64,000 bases of DNA from Strongyloides papillosus (Eukaryota; Nematoda; Chromadorea; Rhabditida; Strongyloididae): the NCBI GenBank assembly GCA_005656395.1, contig SRSI01000004.1:992001-1056000 (forward strand). Reading direction: 5' to 3'. Below the pieces are notes generated by a model. The model ran no database searches, was not told the origin of the DNA, and saw only the letters and a program-made list of their open reading frames with translations. Shown here piece by piece: positions 24,828-37,700 of this stretch. Made by a program: the position numbers and the translations under genes. How positions within the stretch are numbered: the first letter of the stretch is position 1; the number at the start of each line of letters is the position of its first letter.

Positions 24828-25743
24828 TTCATTTTTTTGTACATTTAAAATTACTTTCAAAAGATGTTTAATTGAAAAATTTTTCATTTATTTTTTATAT
24901 TATCGTTTATTGTGGATGACGATGTTATATGTTAAGAAGATAGTTATGTAAAATGAGAAAATTAATTATATTAGAGAGGGGAATGAATGGTTCAATGGTT
25001 GTTGTCAAGGATGAACAAATTTATTTTCAAATTTTTACATTGTTTATTTTGTTAAATAATGTTTTCTGAAATTTGATCATATGATTATTTTTAAATAAAA
25101 TTTATATAAAATAACATTTGTTATTTGATTTAGATGTTTGATATATTTTTTAATACAAAAAAATGACTTTTTGCAATTATGTTTGTTTTGAAATAGTTTT
25201 AATTCTTTTTTTTTAAATAATAAATATTTGTAACCCTTATATTTTATATAATTTCTATGTATTGTAAAATCATATCATCTTAAAATAGATACAAGATTTA
25301 TTAGGATTATAAAATATACTACTTACTTAAAAGTAATAAATTCCTTTTTTATTAACTTAGTTGTTTATTAGGAAGAATTTTCATTTAGTAAAGCGTTTTA
25401 TTTGTTATCGTTAATTGAATATAAAAGAAAATAAAATCATTGATAATGAGCATAAATCTACAATAAAATTACCATATACTATATCTATAAAATTAAATCT
25501 ATATAATATCTCGTCAATGTACTGTTATACAATGATATCACATTTCTATCCATATCCCGGCACTGATTTGGACAGTAAAATGATTAAAAGTATATGCATC
25601 ATAAAATATGTTGTAAAAAATTAAGTTGTCTTTTTTGGTTACTTTGAAGACCGGAAATGATATACACAAAGCTAGATTTTTAAAGAAAAATTTATGTACT
25701 ATTATTTTCAAATTTTGGTCATATATATTATCAATGCAGTGAT
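24828..25743. other. Intergenic region between the HSP and the unc-89 3' end
   Basis: About 0.9 kb of AT-rich sequence holding the 3' end of the HSP gene and, on the other strand, the 3' end of unc-89. AATAAA at 25094-25099 is a candidate HSP poly(A) signal. A minus-strand AATAAA occurs near 25.4 kb. No gene seen. Confidence 0.5.
25094..25099 (+). terminator. Candidate poly(A) signal of the small HSP
   Basis: AATAAA about 270 bases after the stop codon. The hexamer is frequent in this composition, so support is modest. Confidence 0.3.
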
Positions 25744-28700
25744 TTACTCCTTTTTACATTCTTCTTCATCGCATTCAACAATGTCGTTTAAGGTTCTCAT
25801 TTTAACATACTCATTATTACATTTCATTGAAGTCTCCTCACAATTTGCTTGTGCTAAAAAATTAAAAGTTAAATAATGTTATTAGAACAATTATTTTTAA
25901 AGGTCAAAAAACTTTTTAAACACTTGGACAATAAAAATGCAACTTTTAATAAAAAAACAGCAATGAAATACCTCTAAGGTTAAAAATTTTTCCTAAAAAA
26001 ATATAATTTTCTTCACCAAATTTAAGTGAATAAATAAAAAAGTGAAAATATTTGTTATGTTTGAATACACATAATACAAAGACAAACAGGTAAGTTGTGA
26101 ATTAATTAAAAGGCAAACCTTCTACTGTAACAGTGCAACTACTTGTTGCTTGTCCTGCTTCATTAACAGCAATCAAAGAATAAATACCAGAGTCACGCCA
26201 AATAGGATCTGTTATTATTAAAGAGCATAAATATGGTCCATCTTGTATAAATTTGACCCTGGCAGATTGAACCAATGGTCTCCATTCTTTCATCCATTTT
26301 AAGTCTGGAAAAGGACTTCCTTCAACACGCACATCAAGTCTTAAGGGTTTACGATCACTGACAACTTGATCAGTTAATGGTTGTATAAAATGTGGACGAG
26401 CTGAAAAGAAAATGATAAAGTTAAAAAAAAGGAAAATGAATTATTGTTGAAGTATGGATAAAGTAAAAAAGAAAAAAACACCAATAAAAATATCACAACA
26501 ATTAAAACAAAATGTAAAACTTACTAGCTAATTCTACAAATATATTTTGTTGAGCCTCTCCCCATTGATTTTTTGCTACACATTGATATTGTCCAATATT
26601 ATCTTTAGAAAAGCCAGCAATACTTAATAATGTCTCAGTCCCAGCATGATTAATAATTCTAACTGTGGATGTTGGAGAAGATACATCTAATGGCCAACCA
26701 CGGAATTTCCATTCAATATTTGGATCAGGGTAACCAGCATAATTAAGACATAATATTAATGTATCATTCTCTGCACAATATCTTTTTTCAATGACACCTG
26801 GTGCGAAATATGGTGCACATGCATACTGTTCAGCATATGAATCATTTAAAGCTTTCTCAGCATATGGATCAAGAAGGGGAATAATTTTTTTATTTTTATC
26901 TAAAACTGGTTGTGGTGGTGCCATTAACCTAGATGGTGGTGAAGCTGGTGATGGTTCAGATATTCCATATATATTTTCAGCACGAACACGGAATTGGTAA
27001 CTTTTACCAAGTTCAAGATTACGAACCTTACATACAGGTTCTGGAACATTATAATCTAATAATGTCCAATCTTTTTCTGGTAACTCTCTAATTTCAATAC
27101 AATAAGTGACTTGAGGATATCTGGGTGGAGATCTCTTAGTTGGAATCCATGAAAGAGTTAAATAATGACCTGTAACTTCTTTGATAAATGGACCACGATC
27201 TGGAGGAGTTGGGAGACTTGAAAAGTTTATTTTTTTGAAACCATACTCTTCTGTTAAATATGGTGTTACATCAATCAAATCATTAAATTTAATTTTATCT
27301 AAATGTGGTACTGTGACATCTAAAACAGCTGATGATGATGCAGTTCCATGTGAATTTTTTGCAACAGCTACATATTCACCAGCATCTTCAGGTAGTGTAT
27401 CAATAATTATTAATGCATGACTTCCACCTCCACAACTTTGTATTTTATATCTTCCATTAGGTATTATTTTAATTCCATTATGGAACCATTCAACTTCTGG
27501 TGGTGGGTGACCAACAACTAAACAATCAAATATTGTTGGTAGATGTGTAAATACATGTTTATTTTTTAATTGTCTTATAAATCCAGGAGGGAATGGCATT
27601 CCTCCACGTTCATTTTCATCATAAGTTTTTGGTCTTATAATACCAATACAACATTCAGTTTTTGCAGTACCTAATTTATTTTCAGCCACCAATGAGTATT
27701 CACCTTCATCATCAGGAGATGCATTAAGTATAAGCATATGATGAATACCACGTTCATCAGTCCAGATAACTCTTCTTCCTTCATCATCATTATTTTTAAC
27801 TTCTTCGTCATCCTTAAACCATTTAACTGTTGGGGTTGGATTTCCTGTAACACATACTTGAAGTTCAATAGTATTTCCTTGATGTACTGACATATTATGT
27901 AGACCTCTCCTAATTCTTGGTTTACACTCTTCAGGTATCAAATCATTTCCATCTACAGGTTTTTTTGATAAATTACGATCTCCTATAAAAATTTATATTA
28001 TTATTTGTTGTGCAATTGATAAATTAATTATCATAAAATAAAATTTTTCCCCTTTGATTTTCTATTATATTTAATAATTAATATACCTAATAAATATCTT
28101 TTATATATTTATATCTTTTAATCTCATCAATTATTACATTTCTTTTTATTTAATTATGTATATTGTAAAGCAATATAACAAAAGTTACGGTCAAAAATAT
28201 ATAGTCCGTAACTTGTTATACTCTGAAGACAAATTATAACATTTCTAAATTACTTTTCTTTTTCTTAGATTCAACATATACATGTATATGTATATAATTA
28301 TCATTTTGAAGTTAACCTGTTATTTCAATCAACAAAGAGTATATAGGAAGGGGAAGGAATTTAATGAAAAATGGGCTAAAGACTTCCGAGAATATATGAT
28401 GAAATTAAATGAGCAAGTTTATTTATTGATAAAAAGTAAGTAAAAGTGAACATATATTGCATAATTGTGAATAAAATTACATTGAAAAATGATTTATTAT
28501 TGGGGAATAATTTTTATTTTTTTTAATTCATTAATTATTTTTACTACTCCATCATTATTATCTATTTGTCCTAAACAATGGGATTTTGATAAAATTTCTC
28601 AATCATGTTACTATATGGTTGGGAGGAAAATGAATTATTTTGATGCTAAAGAATATTGTTCTAAAAATTTTAATGCTAACTTATTGAGTATAGAAACAAA

Positions 28701-31700
28701 ACATCAAAATAATTTTATACGTGATTATTATTCATTTTTTGGTTCGAAATGGTTATCAGCTTCATTATCAAAAGAAGTTAAAAAAAATTATATCTTAAAA
28801 TGGAATGGAATTTATCCTATAACTTTTACAAATTTCGATCCTTTTAATTCATTATCTAATGCTTCCCCATCATTAGGATGTTTAAAAATTTTAGAAAATG
28901 GTTTATGGGTTAACTCAGATTGTATGGTACCATCACAATTTGTATGTCAGAAAAATTTAATTCAACCAATTAAAATGTTAATTGATTGCCCTAAATCATG
29001 GACTTTGTTTAATTTTAATAATGCTTGCTACAAAATTATAAGAACTTCATCTTTGGGGAGAGCTGAAAATTTGTGTCGAGAAGAAGCTATGATCCATGGT
29101 GAAGAGGGTTCTTTAGCATCAATTAATTCAAAAGAAGAGAACGAGTTTATTTTAAGTAAGTTTTTACCACTCTTCCACTTCATTTAATTTTCATACTTCT
29201 AGAATTGTCTTTAAAACACTCACCACATTTACATAAAATTTTACTAGGTGGAATTGGTGGGGGAAAAGAAAAATTGAATTGGGTATGGGTTGATGGTAAT
29301 GATTTTAAAAATTATCAAAATTGGGATAAATATATGCCTAGAGAAGGACAGAATATGTCTAGTTTGGTAATGTTAAAAAGTGGAAAATGGGCTAATATTA
29401 GAAGTAACAAAAATAGTCACCCATATCATACAGTTGCTGTTTGCAAATTAATATTTCTTCTTTAATTTTTAGTGATCTCTTTTATTAATAAAATTTTAAT
29501 TTAACATTTAAACATACCTGTTACAACAAGTTCTGCTTTAGTACTTGCTGTTCCATAACTATTTGATGCAACACAGCGATAATATCCTTCAGAATCAAAT
29601 TTAACTGATTTTATAGTTAGACGTTGTTTTCCTTCTGGTTCAGAATCAATAGTAACATCACCACTATTTGATAAATCAAGGCCATCTTTAAGCCATTTTA
29701 TATCTGGGAATGGTTTACCATAAGGTAAACATTCAAAAGTAACATCTTCTCCAACTTTAACTCTTTTAATTGTTAATGGTGTTATAAAACCAGGAGCATT
29801 TCCAGATGATAAATCATTAGTATAATCTCTTGACGTTTTTCTTCCTTTAGCTTCAACAATAACATCACATGTAGTTCTAGCAGAACCATACTCATTCTCA
29901 GCGACACAACGATAACATCCTGCATCAAAACGTGAAGCAGAAAGAACCTCTAACTCTGAATTTCCATCAATATTTTCAAATACTTGTGTTCTACCAAATG
30001 AATAAAGTCTTTCACCATCTTTAAACCATTTAATTTGTATACGTTCACCACTAAATTTACATTTAAGTTTGAAAGACTGTCTATCAGTAATTTTAATATT
30101 ATCTAATGGAATAATAACTTTTGGAGCTTTACCAGTATCGTATGGAGGTGAGGGTGATCTATAAGGTGATCCTGGTAAACCATTTAATGTACCAAGCATT
30201 TTTTTAACAATTGCATTACCTTTACTTTGTGCAGTACCATGAATATTTGATGCAATAACACGATAAATTCCATCATCATCCATTGTACATTTTGGTATAT
30301 ATAATGTTGCTGTACCATCATCATTTAATGATATTTGATAATCATCATTTGGAATAACTTTTTCACCATTTCTATACCAAACAACTTCTGGGAGTGGTGA
30401 AGCTTCAATTTTACATATTAATTTAAGAGGACTTCCTTCATTAGCTCTGGTATCACCAATATTTAAAACAATTCTAGGTTGTTGTGCTTTATTTGAACCA
30501 AATGGTGTTCTTCTTGAAAATCCACTGTCATCGATTTTAATGAATGCTTTTGTATTAGCAGATCCTTCATCATTTGTAGCAATACAACGATATGTTCCTT
30601 CATCACTATTTTTAGAATTTTTGATTTTTAATGAATATGTTCCATTTGATGGATTATTATCCCATTCAAATCTATTATCATCAAATAACGGTACACCATC
30701 CTTACTCCATTTAACAATTGGCATTGGTTTTCCAGTAACTTTACAATTCAATTCAATTGTACTATCCAATAAAATTGTACTATCTTCTAATGGAACAGTA
30801 AATCTTGGTGCCTCACCTTCTTCTTTAATATTTCTATCAATATTTTTCAAATTAACTTCTACATGAACAGTTGATTGTGTTTTTGCTTTTCCATATTTAT
30901 TTTCAGCTTCACATCTATAAATTCCTTCATCAGAAAGTGTACAATCAGAGACAGTAAGATTACAAACACCATCTGAAAGAATTTCAATTTTTACTTTATT
31001 ATTTGGTCTAAGAAGAACACCATTTCTATAAAATTTAATTTCTGGGAATGGTGCACCAGTAACAGTACATGTCATGGATAATTCTCCACCACGATCAACC
31101 CATTTATCAATTAATCCTTTGGTAAAGAATGGTTCTTCACCTTCTTTAACAAATTCAATTTTGGGTGTCTTAATACCTACTAAACAGGCTGTATTTGTAG
31201 TTCCATGAACATTTGTAGCTATACATCTATATGCTCCAGTATTTTCTTGACTGACATTATTTATTGTAAGCATACATCTTCCACTCTCTTCATCAAAATC
31301 AATTTTCATATTAGATGTAGCTTTAATTGGTAAACCATCTTTATACCATGAGATATTTGCCATAGGTATAGCATCAACAACAGTTTCTAAAGTAATTGTT
31401 TTTCCGATTTCAAGAATAACATCTTCTAATTGTGGATTAAATCTTGGTGGGTATTCTCTCTTATGTTCAATCTTTTCAATATGTTCTTCTTCAATATTTA
31501 AGTTAGCTCTTGTATCAGCAACACCATATGTATTTTTAGCAATACATGTATACATTCCAACGAATTCTTCTGTTAAATGTAAAACTCTTAATTTACAACA
31601 ACCATCAGGTGTATTGATAAATTCAATTCCTTTCATATCACTGGTAATTATAGTATCATTAAATAGCCAAGTAATTTCAGCTTTCGGTTTAGCATCAACA

Positions 31701-34700
31701 TGACATTCAAATGATGCTGGATGACCATTAGGAAGTCTTCTATCCCATAATGGAACATTCCATCTTGGTTCATATCCTTCCTCATCTCTTGGTTTAAATG
31801 TCCTACTCATTGATTCAGAGAATTGTGCATAACAATCAACTTGTCCAAATTCATTTGTAGCAATGGCACGTATTGTACCAAAATCATCTTCAGAAACAGA
31901 TTTTATAGTAAACATCCAATGACCATTTCCTAAATCTTCAACCATATAATTATCATTATTTTTAGCTTCAATATCATTAAGAATAAATTTAACTTCTGGT
32001 TTAGGGAATCCTCTAACTTTAACACTAAATTCAACTTTTTCCCCAACTTTTCCATCAGTTGTTTTTAATGGTATGATGAATTTAGGTGGACCAGGAATTT
32101 CATTTTCATCAATAACTGAAGCATTACATGAACTTTCTTTTTCTCCAAATTCATTTTTAGCAACAATCGAATATTTTCCAGCATCGTCTTTTCTAGAATC
32201 TAATATTCTTAATGAGGCAGTACCATCAAGTGCTGATCTTATAGAAATTCTATCAGATTTTTGTACTTCAACACCATCTTTAAACCATTTAAGGTCAGGC
32301 ATTGGATTACCAGATACTTGACATTTAAGGACAAGTGTTTCACCTTCTGGAACTGTTATATCAGATAATGGTCCCAAGAAATCTGGTGATGTACCTACAA
32401 ATTCTTTCTTTTTAGGTTTAACATATACAGAACAACTTGAAGGTATTTCTCCTTTATCATGTGTAAATACAACCCTATACAAACCACCATCAGTAGTTTT
32501 AGATGTTGGTATGGTTAATGTATATTCACCATTACTTTCTCCAAGTTTCAAATCATCATTTGGAATTATTACTTCACCATTCTTATACCACTTAACTTCT
32601 TTTGGTTTACCAGAAATTTTTGCTTTTAATTGAAGTGCCTCCCCTTCATTGATATCTTGGTCTTTTAGACCATCAATAATCTTAACGATTTCTGGAGTTG
32701 TTACACCAAGATCAGCAGCTGATGAGCATTCACCTGCATCATTAGATAATACAACTTTATATTCTCCACTATCTTCGGCCCATGCTGATTTAATAAGAAG
32801 TTCATATTTTTTAGGATTAATTGTTTTTAATTTAATACCAGAACATTCCTTTATTTCTTCACCGTTTCTGTACCATTTAACAATTTTTACAGGTGCAGAA
32901 ACTTCAACTCTAAATGAATGTTCATCACCAACTTCAATGGTTGCTGGAACAAGACCTTTAACGATCTTAGGTTCAACGTCACTTCCAGAAAGAACTGTTA
33001 ATTTAGCTTCACTTTCAATTTTTCCGGCACTGTTTTCTAATACAATCTTATAACTACCGAAATCATCCATTTCAGTGTTCTTTATTAACAATTTATAAGA
33101 ATTTTCACTACTAATAATATTAATTCTTTTGGTTTCCTTAATCTCTTTTCCATTTTTAAACCATTTTACAATTCTTACTTTCTCTGTTGTCTCAGCTTCA
33201 AATAAAACTTCTTCACCCTCTTTAACAGTTTTATCTTCTAGTCCCTTTGTGAATTTGGGTTCTCTTTCAACTGTTACAGTACCTTTAGTTTTTATTGTCA
33301 TTTCTTCGTTAGCAAATTCAACTTCATATACTCCTGAATCATCCATTGTGGATGAAGGAATATCATAGACAAATGTGTTATCATTAACTTTTTTACTATT
33401 TTCATTACTTTCTTGTCCATTTTTGTACCATTTAACTTGTTTGGGTTTTCCAGTTGTCTTAACTTCAAGATTAATTGGTTTTCCTTCAGGAATAAATAAG
33501 TCTTCTAAACCTTTGACAATTTTTAATGGTTCAGAAGGTATTTTAACGGTAAGTTTACAACTTGATTCAATTTCGTTACCATCATCATCTCCAACTTTAA
33601 CTGTGAATGATGCTTCATCATCTTTACCAGCTGATGGTATTTCAACGCCATACTTATTGTTTCCAAGATCTTTAGATGGAATTTCTTGTCCATTTTTGTA
33701 GAATTTAACTTGTCTTGGTTTCTTAGATGTTTCGATATCGAGAAGGACTTTATCACCCTTCTTAGCTTCCTTATCTTGGAGACCTTTCTTGAAAGTTATC
33801 GGTTCACCTTTGACAGTTAATTTAGTTGAATCATCGGCGCTACCACCTTCATTCTTAACAACAACGCTAATATCTCCAGCATCATCCTTTTTGACTGATG
33901 GAATTGTAAGTTCATATTTTCCATTACCCAAATCTTTACCTGGTCCAACACTTTTACCATTCTTCTTCCATTCAATTGAATCTACTGGTCCTTTAACTTC
34001 AATAACAAATTTAACCTCATCTCCTTCTTTAGCAGAAACTGGAACAAGTCCTTTAACAATAACAGGTTTTTCCGCAGGTATTTTAACGGTAAGTTTACAA
34101 CTTGATTCAATTTCGTTACCATCGTCATCTCCAACTTTAACTGTGAATAATGCTTCATCGTCTTTACCGGCTGATGGTATTTCAACGCCATACTTATTGT
34201 TTCCAAGATCTTTAGATGGAATTTCTTGTCCATTTTTGTAGAATTTAACTTGTCTTGGTTTCTTAGATGTTTCGATATCGAGAAGGACTTTATCACCCTT
34301 CTTAGCTTCCTTATCTTGGAGACCTTTCTTGAAAGTTATTGGTTCACCTTTGACAGTTAATTCAGTTGAATCGTCGGCGCTACCACCTTCATTCTTAACG
34401 ACAACGCTAATATCTCCAGCATCATCCTTTTTGACTGATGGAATTGTAAGTTCATATTTTCCATTACCCAAATCTTTACCTGGTCCAACACTTTTACCAT
34501 TCTTCTTCCATTCAACTGAATCTACTGGTCCTTTAACTTCAATAACAAATTTAACTTCATCTCCTTCTTTAGCAGAAACTGGGACAAGTCCTTTAACGAT
34601 CGATGGTTTTTCAGCCGGTATTTTGACAGTAAGTTTACAACCTGATTCTACTTCATTATTATCATCATCTGTAACTTTAACATTGTACGACGCATCGTCC

Positions 34701-37700
34701 TCTTTATCAACAGATGGAATTTCAACACCATATTTATTATCTCCGAGATCTTTAGATGGGATTTCTTTTCCGTTTTTATAAAATCTAACTTGTTTTGGTT
34801 TCTTAGATGTTTCGATATCGAGAAGGACTTTATCACCCTTCTTAGCTTCCTTATCCTGGAGACCTTTCTTGAAAGTTATTGGTTCACCTTTGACAGTTAA
34901 TTTAGTTGAATCATCGGCGCTACCACCTTCATTCTTAACGACAACGCTAATATCTCCAGCATCATCCTTTTTGACTGATGGAATTGTAAGTTCATATTTT
35001 CCATTACCCAAATCTTTACCTGGTCCAACACTTTTACCATTCTTCTTCCATTCAATTGAATCTACTGGTCCTTTAACTTCAATAACAAATTTAACCTCAT
35101 CTCCTTCTTTAGCAGAAACTGGGACAAGTCCTTTAACGATCGATGGTTTTTCAGCCGGTATTTTGACAGTAAGCTTACAACCTGATTCTACTTCATTATT
35201 ATCATCATCTGTAACTTTAACATTGTACGACGCATCGTCCTCTTTATCAACAGATGGAATTTCAACACCATATTTATTATCTCCGAGATCTTTAGATGGG
35301 ATTTCTTTTCCGTTTTTATAAAATCTAACTTGTTTTGGTTTCTTAGATGTTTCGATATCGAGAAGGACTTTATCACCCTTCTTAGCTTCCTTATCTTGGA
35401 GACCTTTCTTGAAAGTTATTGGTTCACCTTTGACAGTTAATTCAGTTGAATCGTCGGCGCTACCACCTTCATTCTTAACGACAACGCTAATATCTCCAGC
35501 ATCATCCTTTTTGACTGATGGAATTGTAAGTTCATATTTTCCATTACCCAAATCTTTACCTGGTCCAACACTTTTACCATTCTTCTTCCATTCAACTGAA
35601 TCTACTGGCCCTTTAACTTCAATAACAAATTTAGCTTCATCTCCCTCTTTAGCAGAAACTGGAATAAGCTTTTGTGTTATAGATGGTTTTTCTGTTGTTT
35701 TACAACTAATTTTAGCTGTTGATTCAATAACACCAGCATCATTAGATACTCTAACAGAATAGTTTCCAAAATCACTGTCTTTAACATTTTCAATGGTCAA
35801 TCTATATTTACCATTACCCATATCCTCACAATTATCAAGTTCTTTACCATCTTTATAAAATTTAACATCTTTTGGTTTTCCATCAACTTGAATTTCTAAA
35901 ATTAAGTCAGAACCTTTTTTAAGTTCTTGATCCACTAGTCCTTTCTTGAATGAACATATTGTATCTTTAGGTGTAACTTTTAATGTTGCATCAGCCCATA
36001 CATCACCATATTCATTTGTGGCTTCACAACGATATTCATCATTATCTGACATTAATGTTGTATTTACTATTAAGCGTTGTGTACCATCTTCAAGATCCTC
36101 AATTATTATTCTTTCATTGTCAGGTTTAATCTCTTTACCATTTTTATACCATTTAACAGTTGGTTTTGGTTTTCCAATCAATTTTCCTTCAAGTACAGCT
36201 TTTTGTCCCTCGACAACTGTCACTGGTCTTATTGGTTGAAGGAAATCTGGTGCTTCACCATCAGTAATTTTTTCTTCTGTTACTAGAATTGGTCCTTCAG
36301 ACCAGGCAGCACCTAATTCATTTGTGGCATCACATCTATATTCCCCACTATCTTGTAAAGTTACATTATGGATTGTTAATTTAATGCTATTATCTTTAGC
36401 ATACTCAATTTTGATTTTATCTGATTCAACAATTTTTTTGCCATCTTTACTCCAACTAATATCTGGTCTTGGTTCACCTTTTACTTTACATGTTAGAACG
36501 GCATCACTACCAGGTTCAATTGTACAACTTCTAATAAGTTCAACAAATTCTGGTGGTCCGCGATTATCAGCAACCTTAGCTCTTTCTAAAAATTTAAGTT
36601 ATAATATTATATAATAATTAATAAAAATATGCATGCAATAAAGTGAATAAATAATTTTCTTCCACAAACCTTCTTCTCCAGTTGTCAATTCATTCAATTC
36701 TTCAACAAATTCTTCATTCATATTATCTTCAATTGTTTGTTCTTTGGCATATTTAAGTTCTAATTTACTATCAGTGGTTGCTTTTCCCTTTTTGTTAACT
36801 CCTACACATTGGTAAACACCAACATCTTCAGTAGTAGCATTTTGAATAGTTAATTTTAAAACTCCATTTGGAAGATATTCTTCTTTTATATTAGGAGTAA
36901 TCTCAATTGGCACATCATTTTTCAACCATTGTATGGTGGCCTTTGAATCTTCATTAATTCTACAATATAATTCAACTGTATCTCCTGGAAGAATTGATTG
37001 AGGTTGAAGATTTTCAAGGAAAACTGGTTCAGGCAAATTAGAGTCGTCATCAAGTGTCTTTTCTTCAGCATGTTTTACGTCAAGTTTGGAATCAGTAATA
37101 GCTTTACCCTTTCTATTAACGGCTTCGCACTTATATTCTCCAATATCATCAATAGTAGCATTAATAATTTTAAGTTTCAATGAACCATCTGGTAAGTGTT
37201 CTTCAATTATATGATCACCAATTTTAACAGGAGAATTATCTTTAAACCATTTAATTGTTGGTTGAGATTCTTCATTGATTTTACAAAGTAATTCAACAGT
37301 TTCATTTTCATTAACTTGACACGATTTCAATGGTTCAATAAATAGTGGTTCAGGAAGCAAGCTATCTTCATCAATTGACTTTTCATCTGCATATTTAACA
37401 TCAAGTGGTGAATCTGTTGTAGCTTTACCAATTTTGTTGACTGCTTCACACTTGTAAACACCAGCATCTTCAATTTTAGCTTTGTGAATACTGAGTTTTA
37501 AGCTTCCATCTGGAAGATGTTCCTCAATTATATGGTCTCCAGACTTTACTGGTGTGTTGTCTTTATACCAGTGGATATCCGGTTTTGATTCTTCATTAAC
37601 TTTACATTCCATGCTGACTGTCTCATTTTCGAAAACTTGGCAAGGTTTCAATGGCTCAATAAACATTGGTTCAGCTAAATTAGAGTCGTCATCAAGTGTC

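Larger units (their letters stand above)
27983..29517 (-). other. unc-89 intron 12, host of a nested gene
   Basis: A 1,535-bp intron between exon 12 (ends 29518, ACA-G|GTATG) and exon 13 (starts 27982 after TTTTATAG). It is the longest unc-89 intron and contains a complete plus-strand C-type lectin gene at 28489-29465, whose poly(A) signal lies only 25 bp from the unc-89 exon border. Confidence 0.9.

Noticed and set aside
25415..25624. 69-codon plus-strand frame
   Set aside because: Opens at TTG in AT-rich 3' flank; no domain or splice evidence.
25694..25876. 60-codon plus-strand frame near the unc-89 3' end
   Set aside because: It is the reverse of the proposed terminal unc-89 exon (25744-25853), which has an acceptor in the right phase.
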